The notes beneath the pieces are model-generated. The model was not told the origin of the DNA. It made no database searches and saw nothing but the letters and a program-made list of their open reading frames with translations. From assembly GCA_030248195.1 (NCBI GenBank), contig JASAND010006839.1:93641-157640 (forward strand): a stretch of 64,000 nt of DNA. Reading direction: 5' to 3'. The stretch's first letter is position 1. Each line of letters opens with the position of its first letter. This DNA is from Trissonchulus latispiculum (lineage: Eukaryota; Nematoda; Enoplea; Enoplida; Ironidae). Below, piece after piece: positions 24,901-36,900 of this stretch. The position numbers were made by a program, and so were the translations under genes.

Positions 24901-27900
24901 TGAACTGGTATAAGCCATCGTGAGTAAGAAAGGCTGTTTTCGGCTGAGAAGATTTATCCAGAGGTACTTGCCAATATCCGGACTTTAAATCAAGAGCGGA
25001 AAAGTACCTCATCCGACCTAGGGAATCCAATATGTCATCAATGCGTGGTAAAGGAAAAACGTCCTTGACAGTAATATCATTCAGCTTGCGGAAGTCAACA
25101 CAAAATCGCCAACTACCGTCTTTCTTGCGAACAAGAACGACTGGCGATGCCCACGGCGAATCGGAAGGTTCGATGACGCCTGCAGCCAACATTTTAGCAA
25201 GTTCCTCCGAAATTATTTTCCTCTGGGAAAATGGAACCCTTCGCAATGGTTGTTTAATCGGGACATGAGTACCGGTATCAATGACATGTTTGACACCTTT
25301 TGCCTGACCCAACTCGTTGTCGTCGGTCGCAAACATATCACAATTCTGCTCCAAAAATTGAAGCAGCAAGTTCACTTGCGTTGCCGATAATCGCGATCTA
25401 TTGATGTTAACATTCCTTAATTTTTCTGGTCGGAAAGTGTTAACTCGCGAAGCCAGGTGTTCGTCCGAGCACGTAGCCACTTCTGTGGTTTCGTCCAAGG
25501 GACTAACTGAGCCCATGGAGCTGTGTTGATGCAAGACAACGTCGGAAACTGAAAAATTAAGGAGCATCACCGGGAAAACCCCATCAGCAGGTGCTATTAC
25601 AGCTCTAGCGGCAAGAATACCTTTCTCCGCAAATCGGTCAGAGCTAGGATCAAACAAGGATGATTGTCCAAGGCATGCGCCTTGTTCAACTCGACACTGC
25701 ACAATCATGCGAGAGCGAGCCGGAATAGTGACGGTTTCCAGAAGACTGGCTGGATACGTAGCGTTAACAGAATTTATAGCCTGGATTGGAAGTCCAAGAT
25801 GTTGCATTATTACATCGGATAGACCCCACTGATGTAATATGTCTTGTCCGATAATACAATCATGGGAATAACTGTCAGGAATTAAGGTCATTCGGTGCCG
25901 AATAGTTTTACTACCAACCGAAACGTCTGCATAATAGGAACCAATCAAGTTTAGAGGTGAGCCATCCAAAACAACCGCTTGTACACCTGGAGGAAGTATA
26001 TCTTCTTTACGCGGTTGAATAATAGACTCTTTGACTAAACTGATTTGAGCTCCCGTATCAATCAAAGCTTTCACAGAACGAGCATCGACTGTTGCTGTGA
26101 CAATTATACGCTGTGCGGCACTGGAACTACTAAGTGAACCAACCACCATAGGGTCAGAGCGTCCAGCATACCCTGCAGGCGACCAAGAAGACCAAGGCTG
26201 GCCACGGACTATGCACTTTCTATTGGAACAATAGTTTCGAACAGATTTAAACAGCTCACTGCTCCGACATAATTGATTAATATCAGCGATCAGAATTAAA
26301 GCTTTCTTAGCACGTGTAAGCGCTACGTTCAAGCGACGTTTATCCTCCAGAAAACCCGAGGATGGAGCACCCGCTCGAACAAAGCTGACGATCACAAAAT
26401 CCTGTTCATTGCCTTGGAAGCCATCTACAGTTGACACGGACACTTCCGGAAACTTGTCTTGGAGTAAAGTAGAAATTACCTGTTTCTGTGCACTGTACGG
26501 GGTAATTACGCTAATTTGAGAGCCCTTGGCAACGCTCTTTAAAACTAAAGCAGTGACAGAAGCTAAAACAGCGTCTGCCTCAATAGGATTATAAAGACTG
26601 GTGCCATTTTGCTCACGAAAACTTCGAGATTTTAGATCCCATAGCATAAGAGGCTTCCCGGACGGAAGATCGCAGAAGGCAGAATGCGTAGAGCTATGGC
26701 GAAGTCGACCATTGTAAAAACGAGAGTTGCTGAATTCGGCGATAATTCCTGGCATTCGATACTGCTCAGTCAACAAATGTGGTTCCAGGTTTTTAGCAGC
26801 AAATTCCAAAATGGAAATGTCCAGTCCGTCCCGTTTTGCGTCAAGGGAAAGAACCGTTGGACGAAGCTGTTTATGGTCACCGATTACCACCAACTGTTGA
26901 ATACTATGAGTGACCAAAGGTATCATCGCTTCCGGTACCATGCACTGAGAACCCTCATCAATAAGAACAAGATCAAAATGTAACCGCGCTTTTTCTAATA
27001 AGCGACGCCCTGAACTGTTACATGTGCAGCAGATTATCTTGGATGTCTTAAGGACTTGCATTTCAAGTCGCTCCCATCGACGAAGAAATGCCTTTAGCTG
27101 CTTATCGGTTAATTCGTTCAACATAAACGACTCAAAGCGAGCCTGAAAGTCAGGTCCACCTTTTGCCAGAGCTGCCTGTCCAAGAGAGACCTGACCAAGG
27201 GAATCAGAAACATAAGGATCTATACTGTCAGGATAAACACGAATAAAGCTGGACTTAAAAGCTTCTGGTAGTTCGCGCAGTAATCTTCTGGCGATAATAT
27301 CTAAAGCTGTATTAGATGCAGTGCATACCAGAATCTTAGCATCAGGTTGCAATGTCAGCTTGCTCAAAATTATTGCCATGGCAGTAGTTGTCTTACCAGT
27401 ACCAGGGGGTCCTTGGATAAGGGTTAACTGTTGGGTGAGAGCTTTAAGGACTGCCCCTTTCTGCGAAGTGTTTAGCGGAAAATCCACCAAATCAGCTAGC
27501 TCTACTGATATGCACTCTTGCGTATTTGAATTCAGTTGCTGCCTAGTGCCGTCAAAAATGCTGAGGCAAGGGTTAAAATCTGGAGCTAAATCGACGAACG
27601 TTTCTAATGCTTTAGTATGGCGGCAGAAGGGATCATAATCCGGATTGGGCAGAGCCACAACTTTAGAAAGACGCCAAATACTCGTAGAGGTGGTATCTAA
27701 ATAGACAGATGGCGAAGATTCATCGTCTTCATCCTCCATACCGCTTTCCTGAAGCTGATTTGTAGTATTGCCCTCGGTCGGTACAATTAACTCTAGACAG
27801 TAATAACTGTCTGGCAACGCTTCGATGACAGTTCCCGTAACGGCCACAGTGCTATCGTCGGGATCTACTAATCTAACGCTATCACCTACGCTGAGAATGC

Positions 27901-30900
27901 TTAATTGAAGTTTAGCAAATTTCCGAGCTTTAGAAACATCCCAATTAATATCTACCAAACGAGCACTATCTAAGGCTCGTTGTCGCTGAGTTAAAAATTC
28001 CATCTCGAGCAACGGGGAATATTTTTGCAACAACGTATTACGTTCAGTAGGAGAACACGAAGCTTCTGCAGACAGACTACCCAAAACGGGAGTGTCAGCA
28101 GCAGGTGGATTAAGCTTCCTACGCTGAATTGAGTCATATGCATCTTTAATATCTGCTTCTGGAGTTGAGTCCGATAACTTGCCCGCAAAGTCCAGTAGCT
28201 GCGCACGACGCTGAAAAGGAGCAAAATTGATAATATGACGTTCAAGAAAGTCATTCCCTTCGTGCAAGGTAACCTGACTCAACAAATACAAGAGGAGCCT
28301 CTGATACAAGCGTACTTTGACAACCTCTTTAGTAGGACCAAGAGCCTCGCGAATTTCACCATCAAAACGAATGCGAGCAACTACAAACGAAGGGCGATTC
28401 GACATTCGCTTGAAATTCAAAAACTGAATTTGCTTTAGCAATGTCGCAGCACCCGTGATAGATGAGCCAGTGAAAAGCAAGCTAAAGGAGGGAAAGCGAA
28501 TGGCATCATTGACGAGTCCAATTGGTGAAGAGTTATCTTTAAATTGCGGAACAGGGACATCAAAACGTGACTGATTTTCCGCAGTAACATCATTTGATTG
28601 TACATCCACAACGTTGACTGAATTGCCAAAACTAGAATCACTTCGTTGTTGACGCTGTGGTTGTTCACTCCCACGGCGACGGCCTCTAGTGCCAGACCCT
28701 CCTCGCCGAAGAGAAAAACACTGACTTTTAGTATGTCCAGGTTTACGACAATGAGTGCAGAAAGACTCCGAAAATGCAGGAGCTTTCTGATTTTGTAAAT
28801 GAAAACACTGAGACTTGATGTGCCCTTCCTTACGACAATAAGTGCAAAACGGACGAGAAGTCGATGGCATTTTGTCTTACTATCAGCGGTCAGCAAAAGA
28901 AGAAGCCAAAATTAGTAATACAGAAATGCGTCAAAAACTGACACAATATGAGATAGGTCCATGAGTCGCTGATATTTAGAAAATAGGACAGATATCTCTG
29001 CCCCTCTATCAAAACCGGCACTAGCATCAGGAGCTCTGTAACTGGCTTGGAATATCGTCTGAAGGGCCATTTTGACTGTACAAGCAAGGGGACTGTATAT
29101 CTGGCGGAGATTAAGGGGTGCCCCTCCCAATATGTTGGAGAAAGCGGAAATCCTCTCTCCATCAGGTTTAACAACCACAGGTGTGACATTCGAAAAATGG
29201 ATGCTAGTAAACCTCTTTCGTGTGATTTCAGGAACCATACCCATACATTAGATCAATTATTAGTAACTGTATTGGATTTTTCTGACGACGAAACTACTCG
29301 GAAGAAGAAAGAAAAGTGGTGGATTAGTCAACTATTTTCTGACCATCCTTTTGGAATCAACTGGGAGCACGTTCTCCGTCACAACAAATCCCCACCCCCC
29401 GGGTCCAGGTTTACTAGCATTCATTTGGACTCTGTCGACAACAACAACATCAATAACAGTGGTCCCGACCCTCCCGGCAGTTCCGGTCCTCCGGTCCCCC
29501 CAGTCCCTGCCTCCCTGTCTCCTACCGACCCTCCCGGGAATTTCGGTCCTCCGGTCCCCCCAGTTCTTTCCCGTCTGACCCCTGGAGCCCCAACCCTAGA
29601 GAACTTTGAAATTTTCCTTCCCTCCCGAAATTGGATCCCCCGCTATCTGACCCCTCAGGAACGACAGCAGCGTGTGATGAATCGTCTGAAGAAGATGCCC
29701 CCGGTGGAGCATCGAAACCGGTTACGTGATTAAGGTTGGTCTGACTTTGGGTGTCCACGTTTGATTTTCATTTCTCTAACTGATATTTAGAAAATGTTAG
29801 CTATTAAAGCAGTACCAAAAACTGGCACACAAAAAGATTATTTACTTACCGGAATGGAAAAATTAAGCCTGGCTGCGCCAGAGTAATTATGTCTAACAGA
29901 CATAATTACTAATAATCAAAAATGTGGAACCTCCAATGAAAAGACCTATCTATTTGACAATAAACACGACTTTCTATTAAACTGGACTTCAGACAACAGA
30001 CAACAGAAAAAAAAGGGTAACAGAAATAGCAATCTTCTGACAAAAATGCAAATTAGTTTCTTTGCGTAAACAGATAGGCAAGCAGGAACAAAGTTAGTTC
30101 GTATTCAAATTAGTCTTCACATTGGAAATGCATTTTACGGCTAAGTGTTGGAACGATGTGGGCATTTTGGCATCATACTACTATTATATGTTTTTAGACA
30201 GGATCCCCCCATGCAACTTTTTTTGGTCATTTTGGCACCTGGCCAATTTTGGCTCTGTGCCAAGGTCCCAAAGTCGGACTTTCGCTATTTTTCGCAAATT
30301 TTGGTCACACTTTTCTAGAACAGGGTAGAAGTTGGAGAGGTCGGCGTTTTTCGTTTTTCAGCCTTGGGCGTTTTTCGGCCTTGGGGTGGTACCCATATAT
30401 AGTAAATCAGGGTTGCTGAAAACGATGAGCATACTGCCGATACCGCGCGAAGTGACCACTGGTCAGCATAGCTCCCTTGGTTCCTCGCCCAGGGTCAAAG
30501 TTGGGAAAACTCCCTCTAAACAGCGTTTTTCGGCGTTTTGGTCTGGGGCGTACATAGTAAATGTATATGTACATGTATACAGTAAATCGACTACGCTCGT
30601 TTCAATGGGCGTATCGCCGAAACCGACGGAAGTGACCACTGGTCACTACAGCTAATGGGGCCTATTGACCACTGGTCAAACGGCCTAAAACTGCGTTTTT
30701 CGGCGTTTTGGTCGGGGGCATATATAGTAAATCGACTACGCTTGTTTCAATTGGCATATCTCTGAAACCGACGGAAGTGACCACTGGTCAAACAGAGTAT
30801 TTGTTACTGGGCCCCCCCCCCCGAAATTGGCCTCCCCCCCGAAAATGCCTTCCCCCTTCGAAATCGCCCCCCCCGGGATTTTGGTCTGCCCCCTTAATGA

Positions 30901-33900
30901 GGTCTACATTTTTTCCAAAAATGGTCAAATTTTCAAAAATTTTCCTGCGTCGCCGGAGATTTTTTCGTAAAAATGGCTATTTATACCTTAAATCCTGGCA
31001 TTTTTGAGAATGTTTTGTGTTTCACCATGCAAAATACGCCAAAAAATACCATTTTTGGCTCATTTTGGCAAAAACTCCCCCCCGAAAATTTCTTCCCCCC
31101 CCCCCCGGAAAAAATCCCTAAAAAATACCCTGGTCAAACGGCCCAAAACAGCATTTTTCGGCGTTTTGGTTGGGGGGCATATATAGTAAATCGACTACCC
31201 TCGTTTCAATGGGCATTTTGCCGAAACCGACGGAAGTGACCACTGGTCACTACTTCCTAGGAGTCCTATTGACCACTGGTCAAACGGCCTAAAACTGCGT
31301 TTTTCGGCGTTTTGATCGGGAGCACATATAGTAAATCGACTACGCTCGTTTCAATGGGCATATCGGCGAAACCGACGGAAGTGACCACTGGTCACTACAG
31401 CCTATGGGGCCTATTGACCACTGGTCAAACGGCCTAAAACTGCGTTTTTCGGCGTTTTGGTCGGGGGCATATATAGTAAATCGCTACGCTCGTTTCAATG
31501 GGCATATCGCCGAAACCGACGGAAGTGACCACTGGTCACTACAGCCTACGGGGCCTATTGACCACTGGTCAAACGGCCTAAAACTGCGTTTTTCGGCGTT
31601 TTGGTCGGGGGTATATATTGTAAATCGACTACACTTCTTTCAATGGGCATATTGCCGAAATTGAGGAAAGTGACCAGTGGTCACTACGGTCTATGGGGCC
31701 TATTGACCAGTGGTCAAACCCCTTAATACAGCGTTTTTCGGAGTTTTATTGGGGGCATATATTGTAAATCGACTACGCTCGTTTAGCATGGCACTGTTCA
31801 AGCTCCTTGTATCCATTTCCGCATTGCTGGAAAGGGATCCTTTAAAATGACAGAAGGACAAGAAATAAAAATGCTCCTCTGGAGAAAAATACTATTTTTT
31901 GAATATCTAGGCAATGGTACTTAGCAAGTTTATGTTTTTTTTCCGAATTTCGATCTGGTTCGATTTTTATAGATGGTCAAAAATGGAAAAAATAGCGTTT
32001 TTGGACACCTTCAGGCTGAAAAATTTCTAAGTCCGAAAATTTGAAAATAGTCTAAAAACGGGCAAAAACAGCGTTTTTCGGCCCCGGGGTGATAGTAAAT
32101 CGGGGTCGCTGAACACGATGAGCATAGTGCCGACACCGTATCTCGCCTGGTTCATCTGGTTCAACTGGTTCAAAGTTGAACCAGTTCCTGGTTCGAGCTA
32201 CTGGAGATAGCTAGAAGGCTGAAATTTTGCATACAAAGGTTATTGGGCATGGGAAATTCACTGGTGGTGTTACTTTGGTGATTCGACCCATGGCTGGCCA
32301 GATCTGGGGCCGATGTTATCAAAAGCGGGTTGAGTTCAACCCGGGTTGAACCCATTTTCGGGTTCAACCCTAAAATTTTCGGGTTGGCTAAACCCCGCTG
32401 CTCAACCCTATGTTATCATTGTTTTTTGGGGTTGGGTTAGCTTAACCCGGGTTGAGCCGTTTCAACCCCGATTCAACCCAGTTCTCAACCCAGATTTCAA
32501 CCCCATTTTCAGAAAGCACTAAAGCAGCCTTTCCTTTGAGGCTCCAGCCAACGATCCACAGTTACGCTAGCTTATCATAAATGGCAAAATACCAAGCAAA
32601 CAATGATTGGGATGGAAAAAAGTAATGCATAAGCTTGCTGAAACAAAGCTTAAATCAATCACTTTGTTTTCAATAATGTCCTCATATATCACCAATGGAG
32701 TTACGAGATAAATATTTTAAACTTACTTTAAAAGACCAAAGAATAAAGTAATAGATATACGTACCATTAAATGTTCTTTTTAAAATATGAAAAATTTTAT
32801 TGTAAAACTACAAGGAAAGTGTCTTCGCTGTTGTTTCAACCCGGGTTGAAATCTCAACCCTCGTCACTGAGCAGGGTTGAGATTTAGCCATTTCAACCCG
32901 AAAACCAACCCAAATTTTCAACCCAAATATAATAATAACACTGGGTTGGAACGCAACGCCAATTTCAACCCCAACCCTGTTGTTTCAACCCGGGTTTATT
33001 CAACCCTGTTTTCATAACACTGGGTCGAAGTTTTCAACCCCAATCTCAACCCGGGTTGACGCTTCAACCCGGGTTGAGATGCTTGATAACATCGGCCCCT
33101 GGTTCAACTGGTTCAAAATTGAACCAGGTCCTGGTTCAAGCTACTGGAGATAGTTGGAAGGCTGCAATTTTGCATACAAAGGTTATTGGGCATGGGAAAT
33201 TCAGTGGTGGTGTTACTTTGGTAATCCGACCCATGGCTGGCCAGATCTGGTTCAACTGGTTCAAAATTGAACCAGGTCCTGGTTCAAGCAACTGGAGATA
33301 GCTAGAAGGCTGAAATTTTGCATACAAAGGTTATTGGGCATGGGGAATTCACTGGTGGTGTTACTTTGGTGATCCGACCCATGGCTGGCCTGATCTGGTT
33401 CAGCTGGTTCAACGTTGAACCAGTTCCTGGTTCAAGCTACTGGAGATAGCTGGAAGGCTGAAATCTTGCATACACGGAATTTGTGATTGCTGCTACCACA
33501 GTTATGGCAGCGTTCCCAAAAACTAAACGGAGGACAAGTAGGAAAAATGCTCCTTGCAGTCGCATGAAAAAGTATTGAATTAATGTGATGATTGCGATGA
33601 TAACTTCAAATGTGATTTCTCAAGATTTCACAACATAAGTTCCACATTTTCGTTTCTTCATTAGATTGGACTTCGGTTTCGTTTTGTTGACTTATATGGT
33701 GGCCTTAAATGTGTATATACTTGGATGTAGCGGTGGAGAAGAAAACATTTATATACGTACAGCTTTGCAAAATTAATGTTTATGCGTCGTTATTCATGCA
33801 AGCCATTTCAGTGTTGGATTAAAAGTAAGCAAAAGCTAAATGAACGTCAGTATGAGCCCAAGAGAAACGTAGCGGCTCATATTAGCCGTTTACATCTTGT

Positions 33901-36900
33901 CCTCTACTTATTTAGATGTTGGCTCATATTAAACATTTTAAATCTTGTCCTTGACACATTTAAATGTTGACCATCATAGCTCATATATATTAACTTTTTC
34001 ATGCGACTGCAAGGAGCATTTTTCCTACTTGTATATATATATATACGGATGTTACGCTTATATAGAATAGAGAGATATACCCTAGTTATGTATGGCGAAG
34101 TTTTTTAAAACTTACTTTGGGAGTTTAATTTGCTTTGTCCGTTTCTTTGCATTGTCAATTTCCTTAATGGCAGATTCATTTTATACAGAAAACGCTTAAA
34201 AGATCCGTTAATTTTTGCGAAAATTGTTTTTCCATAAAATGTAAACACTTCTTACTCTCTTGGCTCTTCAAAGAGAGCAGAATTCAAAATTCCAAGAACC
34301 ATTTTATTGAAAGAACTGAATACTTCAACTTCTGGAGGGCTACCTCTGAGCAGTAGCGGCGCCACGATTATTTGACGGGGGCCCGACCCAAAAATCCGGC
34401 TACCTTTTTTTGGGAAATCCAAAATCTTTGCAAAATTTTAACAAATTTTACCGTTATTTTAGTTACTGCATATTACACAGCTGAAAAATTTTTCTAGGGG
34501 GGGGGCCGACACTCTAAAGGGAGGGGTGCAAATCGCAACCCCCCCCCTGGCGCCGCCAGTGCCCCTGAGTCGTTTTATTGAAAGAACGAAATACTTCAAC
34601 TTCTGAAGGGCTACCCCCTGAGTCGCTCTGACAATTTGTCGTCGTCGCTGTATATACGTATTTGCTAGAGGCCATTGCATCTGACTGATAGATGAAAGGA
34701 AGTTACGTATCATGCGCGCGGATCGTGGACAAGGTGAAATATATACTCAAAAACGTAGGTAAACCAGCTAAAATTGATCCAAAGTTGCGACTACTTTTAA
34801 AAATCAAAACAATACTCCATTTCTGACAAAAATTTGATTTTTGATGATTCGACAAATAAAAATAGCGTTCAGAAAATAAAAAATGACTAAAAATTTGATG
34901 AAAATTTTGGCAAAACGTTGCCTAAAATTATTTGTCACATTGCTGGTAGTTTACCATTGTTTTTGTGTATATTTTTTTGTATATATTTGTGTTTCTTCCC
35001 TTCTGTAGGTAATGCTGTTCTGGCAGCCAACACGCCGGTGATGGATCGACTCAGTGCCGCCAATTCGGTCTCTCTGGAGGCCCATGGTCTCCACGTGGGT
35101 CTGCCAGAGGGCCTCATGGGGAACTCTGAAGTGGGTCATCTGAACATTGGCGCCGGTCGCGTTGTCTATCAGGTACGTGGCAGTGCTGTTTGTATGCGTA
35201 TTATACGTATACGTATATAACTCATGGTTTGATTTTTGCGGAGATTTTCTTTACGGTCAGCTTTATAGTTTCGTCTCTGGCTTTTTCCTGGGCAAAAATT
35301 TCTGGGGGCCCCACCCACCCGTTCCCATGTAGGAAAAAGTCAGCCTCTCACGTATATATGTATGGGTTCTTTTCCATTGAGCTCGGTATTGTGACCCTTA
35401 GCTTACTGGCTTATTCCTTTTCATTTTTATGGGGGTGGCTTCATAGTGAGCCCCATTGATGGGAGGCTCACTCAAACTGGGGGACTTATTTTAGGATAAT
35501 TTTTTGAATTTTTGTGGGGGTTTTTGTGCAAAAACTGTTAAAATTTTCTAAAATTGACTAATTTTTAAGTGGTGTTTAGGCTAAAATAGTGAAAATAATA
35601 AAAAATAGTGAAAATTGTAAAAAAACTCGTGCCATTGAAGTCTTCATGCGTACGTTGACATTCTTGCCCTTTCTGAGGTTTGCCTACCGCCAGGGCTGTT
35701 TGGAAGTTTTTTCGAGGGCGATCGAAATTTTTTTGGACGGAATGATTTTTTGCGAAAAATTTTAAAACATCAATAATTTTTTTGGAGAAACGCAGTTTTC
35801 AACAATTTCTGGAGTTAGGCTGGTATTTTCACATTTTGCGAAACAATCTTCGGCCCAGCTGGAATATTTTTTAAAAATTGGCCTATTGGCAAAAACAATT
35901 TGGGCAAACAAAAAATTCCCGAGGGAGAAGCTAATATGCCGGGAAGGGCTTTTTCGGCAGGGTGTTGTAAAAAAAATATCCTGACCACTAGCGCCTCTTT
36001 TACAGGCAACACGTCAGGTGTAGAAGTTGGCTTGAATACGAACCGGTATCATCACTTTTATTTATGCTTGTAATTATGGAGGCTTTTAGGAATCGAACCC
36101 CGATTTTGCCTCTGCTCCTCTTGCTTGTGTTATGTAAACGTGTCCACAAGCTCTGAACATTACGTGGGTTCATACTGTTTAGGCTTGCCTGTTTGAGTCT
36201 TGTTTTTGTTTAAGTCCTAGCTAATATGTATTTACAGTTTTTACATTTATACAATTTTTTGATAGATTTCGTTCTATTTGAAGGACATTGTTCGCATCAA
36301 TATGGCCATGACAACGGGGAAGATTCGAGAGAATGAGAATCTAAAGGCTGCCTTTGAGCAGGCCAAGTCTGCCAATGGGAGAGTTCATTTTCTGGGTCTG
36401 GTACGTATAAGTTTCACCAAAAAATAAAAAATTAAATTAAATTAAAATATATTAATGGAATTTTTTGCTGCATGATTACGAATGTTTACACTACGATTAC
36501 GTAAACTCAGGGTTGGGTTTTTCTGGAACACATTGTTGCAGAAACACTATTTTTTCGGATTTCTCCCCAGCATTTCCTCTTTTTTCCTATAATTCCAAAA
36601 GATTCAGCTTTCTTCCTGAATCCCAGAAGTGGACGAGTTTCAGTGAATATAAGCTTTTATGCGTATTTTCATGCAATAAAAATTAATCCAGATCAATTTA
36701 GAGAATCTTAAAAAATCCGAAAAAATCTGTATATAATTTTTTGAAAAATTTCCAATTTTACCGCTATTTTTTGAAACCATGTCTAACTTTGCAGAAAAGT
36801 AACTCGTTATTCCGGTTTTTTCCTGGTGTTTTTCTGGTGTATATAATCCAGGTATTTTAAAATCCCTGCAAAATTTAATTTAACTGCTGTTTCTAGTCTT

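Larger units (their letters stand above)
16203..30121 (-). mobile_element. Ty3-like LTR retrotransposon carrying UPF1-type helicase and NADAR/SGNH ORF, with nested insertions
   Basis: Direct LTRs lie at 16203-16390 and 29937-30121, flanked by the 6-bp duplication TTGGAA (16197-16202, 30122-30127). Coding order on the - strand is CCHC knuckles, SF1 helicase, protease, RT, RNase H, integrase, then the NADAR-SGNH ORF. The order PR-RT-RH-IN is that of Ty3-like elements. Total span is 13.9 kb; removing three later insertions (19899-24067, 18348-18962, 28984-29779) and their duplications leaves about 8.3 kb. No capsid domain is recognisable. It sits in iPGM intron 1, antisense to the gene. It is inactive: pol is split by insertions and by a reading-frame change in a TA run near 19845. 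Confidence 0.93.

Noticed and set aside
34918..35220. 100-codon ORF starting in intron 1
   Set aside because: Only its part from 35009 is real (iPGM exon 2). The upstream codons are intron.
36266..36283. Upstream acceptor for iPGM exon 3
   Set aside because: It stays in frame but adds six residues between VVYQ and DIVRI that the family does not have.
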